Notes: a model not told the origin generated them from the sequence alone. DNA of 64,000 nt from Rostratula benghalensis (GCA_013399305.1 VXAI01000165.1:1647832-1711831); one strand, 5' to 3'. Numbered from the stretch's first letter, positions 36,786 through 48,304 are shown. Translations and numbers: made by a program.

Positions 36786-39700
36786 CTGGAAAACAGAAGG
36801 AAAGCTCAAGAGCTGAAGAGCAAGACCGCAGCTTTAGGCAATGGGGCTGAGCGGGGGCTGGGGAGTCATCGCAATGGGCTCAACTCTCCCCTGCCCAGCA
36901 GAAGGGAGCATAACTAGATACAGTAAGTGACGTCTGGCTTTTGGGGTGCTGCAATTTTACTGTTTCAGTAAGAGTTTAGGCACCTGGAATGCCTCAAGCC
37001 AACAATGGGACCTGTTGATGTTCCTGGCAGCCCCCTCCCTCCCCGCCCTGGCATAACTCAGGCTCACAAGCACACCAAGAGTCCAGAGATCCAGCCAAAA
37101 CATCCATGTGAAAGCTCCTTATAAGGATGCACTAACATGGGTGTTTTAATTCAGATTGGGGTGACCTTTAAAGGTCATCTAGTCCACCCCCTCTATAGTA
37201 AGCAGGGACATCTTTAACCAGATCCGATCGCTCAGAACCTCATCAAGCCTTACCTTGAATGTGTCCAGGGATGGGGTCTCCATCACCCCTCTGGGCAACC
37301 TGTTCTGGCATCTCACCACCTTCACTGTAAAGAACTTCTTCCAAATGTCTAATCTAAACCTACCCTGGCCTACTTTAAAACCACTGCCCTTGTCCTATCA
37401 CCCTTGCAAACAGCCTCTCTCCAGCTTTCCTGTAGGCCCACTTCAGGTGCTGGAAGGCTGCTCTAAAGTTTCTCCAGACCTTCTCTTTTCCAGGCTGAAC
37501 ATTCCCAACTCTCTCAGCTTGTCTTCACAGGAAGGGTGTTCCAGCCCTCTGATCATCCTTGTGCCTCATCCTCGCATGCTCAGAGCCAAACCCACAGTGT
37601 ATTTTTTTGCCTTCAATCTCAGCAAAGCATAGATAGCTCTTATCCTAGAAGGGGAGCAAAGGCTCAGAGCTTCTTTCCTAAACCTCTTCCTTACCAGAGG
37701 CCCAGGGAGGGTGGCCACTTCTCGCCAGCTGTCTTTCCTTGGATCATATCTGAAGATTTTACTGAGGAGTCCACCTACAACATAAATGATGTTGTCCAAG
37801 CAGACGGCGCTGATGCACCTCTGATAAAAAGGGGTTGGAGACAAGAGTGTCCATTTGTTTTCCTCTGGATCATAGCACTGGACCTGGGAGGAGAAACACA
37901 GAAACATGGAATTTCCCACAACTCCCTATTTGGATGAAGCTGCTGTTCACTAGAAATAAAAGCAGATAGGGACAGAAACATGGATGGGAGCTTCAACACC
38001 AAGAGACCAGTGCATAGAGTGAATCAATGAGAAGTTCTAGCATTCCCTCTTTCATTCAAGTGTCCTAAACTACAAGCTGGCTGTCCTTGACCCAGAAAGT
38101 GCGTGGTTAAGTGACCAGAGATGGAGCTGAGCAGTGCTGACAGCTCTTTCTGCAGCTCAAGAGACCAAAAGCACCGTGTCTGGCTTGCAGAGGTCTCCTC
38201 GAGGCAGTTACTACAACTGTTGCTTATATGAAGTGAATGACCACAGTGTTGGAGATTTCTTCCTGTGGTGCCTTAGGGCTGGCCAGGCTTCAGAGCAAAA
38301 TAGCTCCACTGAAACCATGCCTCATATATTGTCATCTCCTCTCACCTTCCCTTTATGGTCTGTAAGCCTCATTGGCTTCCGTATAAATCACAGAATCACA
38401 GACTATTAGGGATTGGAAGGGAACTTGAAAGATCACCCAGTCCAATCCCCCTGCCAGAGCAGGGACACCCAGAGCAGGTCACACAGGAACGCATCCAGAT
38501 GGGTTTTGAATGTCTCCAGAGAAGGAGACTCCACCACCTCTCTGGGCAGCCCCTTCCAGTGCTCCCTCACCCTCACCGTGAAGAAGTTTTTCCTTATATT
38601 TAAATGGAACCTCCTCTGTTCCAGCTTGCACCCATTGCCCCTTGTCCTGTCATTGGCCATCACTGAGAAGAGCCTGGCTCCATCCTCCTGACACTCACCC
38701 TTTCCAGATTTATAAATACTCAGGAGGTCACCCCTCAGTCTCCTCTTCTCCAAGCTCAAGAGACCCAGCTCCCTCAGCCTTTCCTCATACGGGAGATGCT
38801 CCACTCCCTTAATCATCTTTGTGTATGTATGGCTTCTCATCTTATTTTAGGGGAGAGTTCAATAGTCTTCCAGAAAAAGGCACCCTTGTAGCTTAAGGAC
38901 AACCCTATTTCCCTCCATGTTCTCTGGGTAACCCTTTTTTAGATCTCTGCCCGTTCTTGATGCACCAGCCATACCTTGTCGGTGTTAGCGGTGTCATCCA
39001 CAGCACCACCCATCACGTAGAGCTTGTTCAGACAGGAGACCACGGCCGCTGAGCTCACAGCTTGAGGCAGCGGGGCCAAGGTTGACCAGCTGTTAGAGAA
39101 GGTGTCATAGCACTCCACGCTAGAGAGGCGGTAAAAACCATCAAAACCTCCCACAGCATAGATCTACCATAAAAAAGGAGAAAAGCAAGCTGATTAGAAG
39201 CTCCTGGGCTACATTCTCACAGCTTATGTGAGGGAAAGTCAAGACTTAGCTAGAAAGATAGACATCAAGCCACAGTAAAATTTTGGAGATGGATTAGATG
39301 ACCTTTAAAAGTCCCTTCCTACCCAAACCATTCTATGATTCTGTGAAACACCCCAGACTGTATGGTTTTCACCCAGAGACTTGACACAGCTATCCACACA
39401 AGCGTTGCACCATCGCACAGCACATCACTCTTCTTGCTACAACTACATTTGTGGCTACTTCAAGTGACAACACACACACACACAACTGAAATAATGACCT
39501 GGTTATGTCCTAGCTGTTCTCCCATCAAAACCAAGACCCAGGAGACAAACACACACTGACAGTTTCTCATTATAGGATGCAGCAGGAGAAGTGGGGGAGC
39601 AGGACAGTGCTTATTCCAAAGTTCAGGCTGCTGTTTACCTTGCCCTGAAGTGTTGCCATTTTGTGCCTCCATCGTCCTTTCTGCAGACAAGCAACCTTGA

Positions 39701-42700
39701 TCCAGACATTCAGCTGGGAGCTCAGCACCCAAACATCACTGCTGCTGATGTGTCCTCCTGAAAAACAGAGGGATGGAGAGCTGTTGCAACCTCAAGGACA
39801 GCCGCATCACCTCACTACATCACATTATTGCTTAGTTCCTCCATGCAATGGAACAACTGTGGATCAGTCTCTTCTCCCAAGGAACAAGTAATAGGACAAG
39901 AAGAAATGGCCTCAAGTTGCTCCAGGAGAGGTTTAGCATGGACATTATTCACTGAAATATTGTCAAGCCTTGAAACAGGCGGCTCAGGCAAGTGGTGGAA
40001 TTGCTATCCCTGGACATATTTAAAAGCTGGGCAGATGTGGTGCTGAGGGACATGGGTTAGTGGTGGGTTTGCCAGTGTTAGGTTGGTGGTTGGACTTAGC
40101 CCCTTCCAACCTAGAAAATTCTTCATTTCTGACTTAAGCCAGAATAGAGTTATTGGGTTGTGAACATGTTAACTCATCTTCCCAAGGGAGATACTCTCTG
40201 GACTTCACAGCACTTTTTATACCTCTGTACACTTTATTTGGCATTGTATTTTAGGTGAGGGGTAGGCAGAGGACTCTGATCGTTTAGGAAACCCTGCCTG
40301 ACAGCACACACCAAAACCAGCTCATTCCACAGCTGAGCACTTTTGACCGATGCCCAACAGAAGGGAAGGTTCTTTTTCATGCTGCCATAGTCCCCCTTAA
40401 AGATTAAATTGTTCCTTGGGAGAGCAAAATCCAAGCCACCTAAGGATAAACTTCTCCAAGTAGTGACTTTGCTCCAAAGCTGGAACTGTAGAACTACAGA
40501 ACAGTTAGAGTTGGAAGGGACCTTAAAGATCACCGAGTGTCATCCCTCTGTCCTGGGCAGGGACACCTCCCACTGGACCAGGTTGCTCAAAGCCCCATCA
40601 AACCTGGCCTTGAACCTCTCCAGGGATGGGGCATCCACAACTTCTCTGGGCAACCTAGGTCAGGGTCTCACTACCCTCACAGTCAAGAATTTCTTTCTAG
40701 TATCTAACCTAAATCTCTCCTCTTTCAATTTAAAGCTGTTACCCCTCGTCCTGTCACTACAATGCACGTGAATGAGTCCTAGTGAACAGAACTAAAGAGT
40801 AGCTGCAGGAAGGGGCCATCTGGTCCAGGGTATCTCACCTGATATGTACACATCGTTCTTCAGTGTGCAGGCAGCAAACTCTGACTTGGTGTAGCCAGGC
40901 AGGCTGGAGAGGGCTGTCCACTGCCTACTCTTTGGGTGGTAGAGATCCGTGAAGGGCAGCTTCAGAAGGCCTTTCTTATCACAGCCCCCAATGACAATGA
41001 TGACTTCTGCCAGCTCCATGAACCTAGACAATGAAAGGCAGAGTAATTCCCAGGGCCAGACTACTTCTTTCCATCATCCCTCCCATCCCCTCTAGGATAT
41101 TGGCAGCACAGTCCAAAGGACAGAGAGAAGGGTCCTCTCCTGCATCAGCTACTGATTTTCAGGGCAAATCATTTCACCCCTGCACCTTCCCTTTCCCCCC
41201 CCCCCATTCAAATCAAAGGCATCCTCCAGACTGGGTGGGAAAAGGTCCAGACTGCATAGGGAAATAAAATGGGAATGACCATGAAAGTCCTTCATGAGAT
41301 TGCCTCCTGCCACTCACCACCTCCCCCTTTGCAGCACAAATCAAGCCTAATCTTCAAGGCACAGCCATGAGCGTGGAAAGCTGTTCCTGGCAGCCTGCCC
41401 GTGACAAGCTCTCCGCCTGCAGAGAGTGTTTCCAGGAAATACCTCTCTCTTTCTCTCTCTCTCCAGCCCTCATAGCAGTGAGCAGATGAGGCAGACAGCA
41501 GGGGAAGGAAAAATCCTGCCAGCAAGTAGGTAGCCAGAGAGAAACGGCTCTGAGGGAGGGGAGGGGAAGGAGAGGTGGAGGATGAAAGAGGATTTGAAAA
41601 GTTTGGACCAATGCTCAGCTCTACCATGGTTTGTGCAGGCTAGGATAATTCTCTTAAGACCAAAGCTGTAAAAGGAAAGAGGTAAAATATGAAAGCTGGG
41701 GGGTGGGATTTATCCCCAGTGAATTTTAGCTGTTCCATCCTTGAGGATGTTACCATAGAACCTGTTATGATATTCAGCACAGAGAAGATGTGTCAAACCT
41801 TTCCATCTTTCTGCCCAGGATGTTCCACCACTAAGCAGCAAAAAAACTCTGCACTCCTTGGGCTGAAGAACAGGAGAGCCCAAGAACCTGGCTCTGCATC
41901 CTCATGTTCATGGGTCTCCTATGGAAAAGGATGGGGAGCCTTGCAAACCACTCAGTTTGATATGACCTCCCACCCTAGAGCAGAGGTGTCCATCAGCAAG
42001 CACTCTTACCAAGCCCACCCTAAGGGACTTGTGAGACAACAAAGAACCAGGAGAGATGTAAAACATAGTTGATCCAATCCAAACTTCAGAGCTACAAAAA
42101 GGTGCAGATTTACACACACTCGAAACCCTAGAAAGTAGCCCTGAGGAAAGGGACTTGGGGGTGCTGATGGATGGGAAGCTGGACATGAGCAGGCAGGGGG
42201 CACTTGCAGCCCAGAAGGCCAATCACATCCTGGGCTGCATCAAAAGATGTGTTGCCAGCAGCTCCAGAGAGGTGATTCTACCACTTTCCTCTCCTCTGCT
42301 GAGACCTCACCTGGAGTCCTGTGTGCAGAACTGGAACCCTCAGTATAGGAAGGACATGGACCTGATGGAGCGGGTCCAGTGAAGAGGCACAAAAATGATG
42401 AGGGAGTTGGAGCACCTTTGCTTCAAGGACAGGCTGAAGGAGCTGGGGTTGTTCAGCCTGAAGAAGAGGAGGCAGCTCCAGGGAGACCTAAGAGCAGCCT
42501 TCCAGTATCTGAAGGGGGCCTACAGGAAGGCTGGGGAGGGTCTGTTTACAAAGGCCTGCAGGGACAGGACAAGGAGCAATGGCTTCAAGCTGCAGAAGAG
42601 CAGATTTAGATTGGACATTAGGAATAAGTTCTTTACTCTGAGGGTGGTGGAACACTGGAACAGGTTGCCCAGGGAGGTGGTTGAGGCCCCTTCCTTGGAG

Positions 42701-44424
42701 GTATCCAAGGTGAGGTTCAACGAGGTCCTGGGCAACCTGGTCTGGTTGGGGGTGTCCCTGCTGACTGTGGGAAGGTCAGATTAGATGACCCTAGGGGTTT
42801 CTTCTGGCCTGGACCATTCTATGATTCTATGAAATCTCTTTTTTTTAAATACCTCACCCATTTTACACTGGCAGCTTCCTGGGTCAACATCTCTTTATCT
42901 TCTTGCTGCTCAAAAATAAATCAATGGGGAAAAAAAGAGAAAAAAACCCATAGCAATATATCCAAGTAGCCACCTGGATAATATTAATTCCTGACCCTAC
43001 TGCAATACCTTCGAGACAGGCACCCTGCTGATGGCCAGGAGGTCTAAGATTGGTCCAAGCCTTCCAGCTAACAGCTTGGAGAAGGTGGGAGAGAGATAAA
43101 AAGAAGTGAAATGAGAACAGACTGGTGGCAGAGCTGAGAATGGAAAACAGGTTTCAACTCTGTGCTCTACCCACTGGTGAAAGCAGATTAAAAGAAAGAG
43201 CTACGAACACCCATTTCTGCTCATAATCCAGACACATGTCTGGAGAGCATCACTGTACACCCAGAGCAGTATAACTACAGCACCTAGTGCCAAAAAAAAA
43301 AAAAAAAAAAGCCACGTGCATTAATATAAACCTCACAGGAATCCTTTAAACCAGGCAAATATCCCCAAGGTCTTGATTTTGAAAACAGGGAGGTCAAAAG
43401 AGAAATCAGAGGGAAAAAAAAAATTACAACAGAGGAAAAAAAAAAAAAAAAAACAACCCAAGAACTCCCCTCAAACTTTAAATCCATCAACAACATGTCA
43501 GTCTAGGGAAGACAAGAGTGTCTTTTACCTTCTGGGCCTTGACCGCAAAGAGCTGACCTCGTTCCCCAGGATGTAGTACTTGCGGGCCTCATGCAGCAGA
43601 GGAATGCACTCCTTTGAGTCCTGGATGAGTCCATCCATTTCCACCTTCTCCAGGAAGTAGGTGGGGTCGAGCAGGGGCAGACGCACATGCTCAAGGAGGT
43701 CCTTCAGGGCTCCTTTCCTGGCAGGTACATCATGCCGTACCCAGCGCATGACAGCTTCAAAGACTACTTCCTCCTTGGGGACCACCAGCTGCTCATCGGA
43801 CAGATATTCAACCAGCTCCTTCACATCCATCTCCAGGAACTCTTCATGACACGACACTTCCACAAAACACTCCAGCATGAACCTCTTACTCTTTTCTGTC
43901 AGGGATGCGATGGAGAATGAATCAGCAAACTTCATGATGCCCAAACAATTGCATGGGTGAAGCTGTCCTTCAAGGAAGGTGACACAAGCATCTCTGAGCT
44001 TGGAGATCTGCAGCAAGTCAGACAGTTCCAAGATGTCTTCAACATTGTCCTCCTGAATGATGATGTTCCCCCCATACATATAGTCAAGAAGAAGTGACAT
44101 TGTGGAAGCAGAAATCTTCTGGATATTAATGATATCCTGGTGACCTTCCTTGAGATTGCCACCAAACATGGCCCGGAAATAGGTGCTGTTGGCTGACAGA
44201 GTGGCACGGTGACAGGGGAATTCTTGCCCATCAATTAATAGCACCACATCTGTGAAGATGCCGCTCTGCCGGTAGGAGTTCAGTGTCTGGAGGATCTGCT
44301 CGGCGTGGCAGGACCCACTGCAGAGCTTCATGTGCAGTTTTTCTTTGCTCGGGTCCCGCGTCGCATTTTCCAGGCTGCTTGTCCCGAAACTCGATTCTTC
44401 TTTCAGCATTCGATGCATCCTCAT
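36597..44424 (-). CDS. KLHL35: KLHL35, kelch-like family member 35 (complete coding sequence, six exons)
   Basis: Joining exons 44424-43529, 41023-40839, 39757-39639, 39163-38975, 37883-37695 and 36785-36597 gives 588 codons plus stop, close to the 583 residues I recall for human KLHL35. All junctions are GT-AG and phases fit (2, 1, 0, 0, 0). Residues about 40-155 form the BTB domain ([20 protein letters not shown]), about 156-260 the BACK domain, and about 300-588 the Kelch propeller with repeated GG motifs ([31 protein letters not shown]). By family it should act as a CUL3 substrate adaptor for ubiquitination; its own substrate is not known to me. Signature sequences such as LLKLPF and GRWRHKMA match KLHL35 better than the related KLHL24. 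The start is uncertain: Met at 44424, 44418 and 44409 are all in frame, and a possible splice acceptor ends at 44420. GDPD5 follows upstream on the same strand, as in human 11q13. Confidence 0.93.
37151..37580 (-). mobile_element. CR1 LINE fragment in KLHL35 intron 5, minus orientation
   Basis: It lacks the tail units themselves and starts at 'cagattggggtgacctttaa', continuing with 'catctagtccaccccctcta' and 'tctgggcaacctgttctggc'. Its orientation is the same as the host gene. Confidence 0.85.
37695..37883 (-). CDS. KLHL35: KLHL35 exon 5 (Kelch repeat)
   Basis: 63 codons in phase 0 on both sides. It begins [11 protein letters not shown], contains [17 protein letters not shown] and ends LPGPL before the donor GTAAGG. 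Acceptor is ctcctcccag. Confidence 0.94.
38391..38842 (-). mobile_element. CR1 LINE fragment in KLHL35 intron 4, minus orientation
   Basis: It opens with the inverted tail 'aatcacagaatcacagacta' and 'gggattggaagggaacttga', and ends near 'ctcccttaatcatctttgtg'. It is closely similar to the plus-oriented copy at 54992-55361, pointing to a comparatively young shared subfamily. Confidence 0.92.
38975..39163 (-). CDS. KLHL35: KLHL35 exon 4 (Kelch repeat)
   Basis: 63 codons, phase 0 to 0. It starts [13 protein letters not shown], includes the VSSAAVVSC and LYVMGG motifs, and ends NTDK before the donor GTATGG. Exons 4 and 5 have the same length and phase, and exon 6 is again 63 codons with its stop. 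Confidence 0.94.
39283..39343 (+). mobile_element. CR1 tail fragment in KLHL35 intron 3
   Basis: Only about 60 bp of the 3' tip is present ('ggattagatgacctttaaaa' through 'ccattctatgattctgtga'). This is the most strongly truncated CR1 copy in the window, opposite in direction to KLHL35. Confidence 0.82.
39639..39757 (-). CDS. KLHL35: KLHL35 exon 3 (Kelch repeat)
   Basis: A 119-nt exon, easily missed because its frame is interrupted shortly outside it. It encodes [16 protein letters not shown], then [13 protein letters not shown], and ends before the donor GTAAAC. The acceptor is gtttttcag. It restores the phase between exon 2 (ending in phase 1) and exon 4 (phase 0). Confidence 0.93.
39853..40125 (+). 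mobile_element. CR1 LINE 3' fragment in KLHL35 intron 2
   Basis: 'gtctcttctcccaaggaaca', 'taataggacaagaagaaatg' and 'gctgagggacatgggttagt' parallel the copy at 6243. The tail is damaged ('ctagaaaattcttcatttct'). Confidence 0.88.
40491..40765 (-). mobile_element. CR1 LINE fragment in KLHL35 intron 2, minus orientation
   Basis: 'ctacagaacagttagagttg' followed by 'gaagggaccttaaagatcac' and 'cctctccagggatggggcat'. It stops at 'cctcgtcctgtcactacaat', only about 75 bp from KLHL35 exon 2. Confidence 0.88.
40839..41023 (-). CDS. KLHL35: KLHL35 exon 2 (start of the Kelch domain)
   Basis: 185 nt. The split Arg codon at its start joins exon 1, giving [11 protein letters not shown]. It contains [17 protein letters not shown] and [18 protein letters not shown], then the donor GTGAGA. 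The LLKLPF insert is the residue pattern I associate with KLHL35. Confidence 0.94.
42125..42836 (+). mobile_element. CR1 LINE copy in KLHL35 intron 1, plus orientation
   Basis: About 700 bp: 'ggacttgggggtgctgatgg', 'gcccagaaggccaatcacat', 'gtgaagaggcacaaaaatga', then 'tggttgaggccccttccttg' and the complete tail 'ccattctatgattctatga'. Same subfamily as the minus-oriented copy at 44517, with which it forms an inverted pair around the BTB-BACK exon. Confidence 0.95.
43529..44424 (-). CDS. KLHL35: KLHL35 exon 1 of the coding sequence (BTB and BACK domains)
   Basis: 896 nt encoding residues 1-298 and part of 299. The BTB part includes [18 protein letters not shown] and YFRAMFGGN; the BACK part includes [12 protein letters not shown] and [27 protein letters not shown] closes it. 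It ends SRPRR before the donor GTAAAAG. The N-terminal extension (about 36 residues before CSGSCHAEQ) has no recognised domain. Upstream, TTTTAAT and a pyrimidine-rich tract precede AG at 44421-44420, so this may be an internal exon of the transcript with the start codon at 44418. Confidence 0.92.
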
Positions 44425-44516
44425 TGGGAAGCAGGGAAGGAGGCAAGGGAATGCTATTAAAATATGTGACTGCAATGCCCAACAGCATCATGGTTTCTGC
44501 ATCTTCCTCTGTGCCA

Positions 44517-45255
44517 TAGAATGGTCCAGGCCAGAAGGAACCCCTAGGGTCATCTACTCCAACCTCCCCGCAGTCAGTAGGGACACCCCCAACCAGACCA
44601 GGTTGCCCAGGACCTCGTTGAGCCTCACCTTGAATATCTCCAGGGAAGGGGCCTCAACCACCTCCCTGGGCAACCTGTTCCAGTGTTCCACCACTCTCAT
44701 AGCAAAGAGCCCATTCCCAATATCCAGTCTAAATCTGCCCTTCTCCAGCTTGAAGCCATTGTGCTTCATCCTGTCCCTGCAGGCCTTTGGAAACAGACCC
44801 TCCCCAGCCTTCTTGTAGGCCCGTCAGTGGTTGTTCCAGCCCAGGTGCAGAACCTTGTCCTTGCTCTTGTTGAACCTCATGAGGTTCACCTGCGCCCACC
44901 TCTCCTGCCTATTCAGGTCCCTCTGGATGGCATCCCATCCCTCAGGTGTGTTGACAACACCACACAGCTTGGTGTCATCTACAAACTTACTGATGGTGGG
45001 CTCCATCCCTCTGTCTATATTGCTGATAAAAATGTTAAACAGTCCCAGTCCCGGCACAGACCCTCGAGGGACATCACTTGTCACTGCTCTCTATCTCTCA
45101 AGCCATTGAGTACCACCCACTGGCTGTGGCCATTCATCCAGTTCCTTATCCACCAAACAGTCCACCCATCAAATCCGTATCCCTCCAATTTGGCGAGCAG
45201 GATGTTGTGGATGTGTTGACACAGTTTTGACTGTGTCAAAAGCCTTAAGACTTTC
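44517..45255 (-). mobile_element. CR1 LINE copy with reverse-transcriptase remnant just upstream of KLHL35
   Basis: It starts 93 bp upstream of the first candidate KLHL35 start codon with 'agaatggtccaggccagaag' and the block 'ggttgcccaggacctcgttg'. The section beyond 44824 jumps to coding sequence: on the minus strand, SDVPRGSVPGLGLFN, KFVDDTKL (catalytic box, here VDD) and, further 5' in the element's order, [11 protein letters not shown] near 45110-45160. An internal deletion joins the 3' part directly to the RT part. Confidence 0.93.
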
Positions 45256-47351
45256 CATAAGGAAGTACAGATTCCAGCTAAAAATGGGTATTTCCAATCC
45301 AACCCCATGTCAGTAGACCAACTTCTGCTTTTAAGAGGCGTTTCTTCTAAGTCAGTTGCCTTGCTCAAACTATGCTCTACTAACACCTTGACACCTTTTC
45401 CTTTCTTTCTGACATTTTGCAGCTGTTATTTACTGATTTCCCCATCCTCTCAAATGCAAGTGCTCCATGGTACAAGCCAGCTGGACGCAATGCAATATTT
45501 CTACTTTTTCTATCCACCACATTTCTCCAGATATCTTATTCCAGGCAAAAAAACCACAAAAAACCCCCACAAAAACAAAACTCAGAGGTAAAGTTGCGAG
45601 ATTGAGATTTGCCACAGATAGCTATGACATGACCTGCCCAAAAGCAGGGGAGATGTCTACATCTGTCCTACCTTTCTGCTAGATAAGTTCTCCAGATGAT
45701 TTTAAATTTTTCCTGAAGGACTTCATAAGTCATGTACTCGGCCTGGAGGGTGAGAATAGCTGCACATCCAAAAGGTTGATCCCTGCTCATGTCAAGGGGA
45801 GACACCTTTACTTATAAAGAGCAATCCCTGAGGAGAAGGGCCTCGGCCTGTAGGAGGTTGAGGGGTTGTCCAAAAAGCAGGGCATTGAAATAGTGACAAG
45901 AAACAACTATTTGACAACAATGAGAGGATCAGAGACCCCAAGCCCTCAACTTCAGCCTCCACTGTCCTAGGCCCACTAGCAGGTTGGCACTGCCCCGTTT
46001 CCTCCACTTCTCCCCAAAATCTCACCCTAAACCATCACCATTGCACAGACCCAGATGCTGGGGGGCAAGAGTGATGATGGGATTGAGTCTAGGTCTCCTG
46101 GTGCTTGCCCAACATCCTGCTGTCACCAGGTGGATGTTAAATAAAAGGGGCACAGCAATGCCACCACCTGTGTTTTAAAAGTATGGCAGAGTCATCACCA
46201 CTCCTTGAGCAGTTGTGCCAGTGAGGGCCATCGGCAGAGCACACCTGAATGAAGCTTCAACCATGGTCATGAAGGATTTAGATTGTTTTTCTGAGGCTTA
46301 TAAGGGTGCCCTAAGTTGGGCTCTGGAGCATCTCACCCCAAGCCTCTATCAGGAACACAAGTCCCCACTGGGGTGACAAGACACCAGGCATCAGTGGCTT
46401 TGTGGTGTCCACACACTCACCTGAAAGAAGGCAGGCAGCACACCCCTTGAGGAGGAGGATTACCTTGAATTTCTCATGGGTCAAAACCCCTGCTTTAGCT
46501 CTAGCCCTTCATCTCTTTTCCTACACCTGCACCTCCCAGACAGCCATTGAGTCTGCCACAGACCCTGAAGATGCTCAGATTCTCCCATGCCCCAGAGGAT
46601 GCTTCCTGGCAGCACCTGTACCAGTGTAGGACAACCAAATCTAGTCCTGAGGACCTTCAAAACACCACCTGAGAAAGTGTCACTGTATCTTTTTTTGCTT
46701 CCAGAATCCCCCAGCAGTGAGGAAAACACCTCTGCCCGTGCTACAGGGGGGAGCTGCAGAAACACAAAGAGCAGTGAAACAGGGTGACAAGCCCTAACTA
46801 AATATCTAAGAATTCCCGTGGGAGTAGGTGAAGGCTCTGAACTCCACTGATGGGTGCTCGGGGATGTGTTACGGAAGGGAAACACTGCCAGTCAGTTCGA
46901 AGTGGTTTAGAGAAGTTCCAAAAAAAGGCAGCTCTCCAGAGACACCTTTGCAAAGAGCACGGCAGACTCCACGTTTCGCCGGCACACGCAGCCCCAGCCA
47001 AGACAAACGCATCTCTATCCCAAATTTTCTCCCTCATCCGCACGTGTTTCCCAGCCATCAGGGTCACTCACAGCTCCGCACTGGGAAGAAACAGCTCAGG
47101 CTGACCTCCTTACAAAGAGACAACCCCTCTCCCTCCCCAAGTTATCCAAAAGCCTTTCCCTCCTGTCTACCCTTGAGAGAAACGATGTCAAAGCCAAAGA
47201 AAGAGTGTGTTTGCCCCATTGCCCTCACGCATGCACACTCCTCTCTGGGTTGCCCTCTCCATCCAAGAACCACACGGCAGCAAAAGCTGCATTTTTTAAA
47301 ATTTTTTTATTATTTTTTTTTTTTTTTTGCAAGCCTGCCCAGCAACCTTAC
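45256..47351. other. Upstream flank of KLHL35, no exon recognised
   Basis: Frames in this stretch, including 46828-47571 on the plus strand, have no recognisable domain. A run of T at 47297-47328 lies just left of a good minus-strand donor (see next entry). If a distal KLHL35 first exon exists, this is its intron. Confidence 0.45.
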
Positions 47352-48270
47352 CTGGCCCACAGGTTGTGTTCTCCAGGTGGGACCTAGCGAAGGCTCAACT
47401 TCCCTCTCGGAAAACTCCCATCCACATCGGGGCTCTGCACAGGGACAGTCCCTCTCCGCGAAGCCTGATCAGCCCTCCTGCAGCAATGCTTGGGGAAGCA
47501 CAAAAGCATCCCCTTTATCCTCCTTGCCGGAGAGGTGGGGGGAGAAATCTGCTTTTGTTTCTCCTGAATGACGTGCCGGAGAGCTACAGGGCATTAGCCA
47601 TGCAGCTGTCAATAACAGCCAGCCAGGGAGGAGCCAGGACCCAGGGAAAACCCAGCTCAGGGAAAAATATATCACACCAGGGCAGCTTGAGAGGGCCGAG
47701 CCATCTGGAGAGCAAATTGAGGTCCAGGTGGAACGATTCATTTGGTAGAGACTCCGCCTCACTGGAAACCACAATAAAGTCAATAAATAAAATACGGCTC
47801 TGGGAGCAAAAAGACGCCCGGAGCAGGAATGGACCAGGTCAGGGAAGAGCTGCAGTCCCCCTCATTAACGTGTGATAATTAGGTAATTAGGTCCTTGAGG
47901 ATGATGGGGACAGAAGGGGAGGTTTGCCCCGGGTGGCTTTCGGCACCCTCCCCTCCAACTCTATCCCAGTTGTTGGCTGAATTTTTAAATCCTCGTAGCA
48001 TGGATCAAAGCAGCCCCGGGAAAGCCCCACAGAGTAACCCCTTGTGCTGGTGATTGTCAAAGCCCCTAATGCGATGCAGCCTTCCCTCCCCGTGCCCAGC
48101 ATCTTTTGGAACAATTTGAAGTATTTCGCACTGGACAGAAGGGAAATATTAATAAAAACCAGCCCCTGCATGTTGTCATCCCAGGGAAATTGCCCCTCCG
48201 TGGGACACCGCTGCTGCGCTTGCTGGCGGGCTCCTTTCTGCTCCTCTCTCACGGCTGGGATGCAGGGCAC
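47352..48270 (-). promoter_or_regulatory. CpG-enriched region, candidate promoter / non-coding first exon of KLHL35
   Basis: I count about twenty CpGs in roughly 900 bp, clearly more than in the surrounding sequence. At its left edge the minus strand reads GGGCCAG then GTAAGG, a strong splice donor, which could join to the acceptor ending at 44420 in front of the KLHL35 start codon. The region also carries TAATTAGG repeats at about 47875-47892, possible homeodomain sites. All of this is inference: no transcript start is visible, and it might instead be an enhancer. Confidence 0.3.
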
Positions 48271-48296
48271 AAGCTGGCATCCTGCTTGCTCCCAAC

Positions 48297-48304
48297 ATTT
48301 GCAT
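48297..48304. promoter_or_regulatory. Octamer motif ATTTGCAT
   Basis: A perfect POU-factor octamer sits at the edge of the CpG-enriched region, followed directly by ATGAAT. A single 8-mer is weak evidence of function; its position next to the candidate promoter makes it worth recording. Confidence 0.25.

Noticed and set aside
43529..44424. Assignment to KLHL24 instead of KLHL35
   Set aside because: The BTB-BACK part is similar in both, but the LLKLPF and GRWRHKMA regions and the position next to GDPD5 fit KLHL35.
46828..47571. 247-codon open frame on the plus strand
   Set aside because: No recognisable domain; lies opposite to both genes in CpG-enriched sequence where stops are rarer, and includes a Phe run from a T tract.
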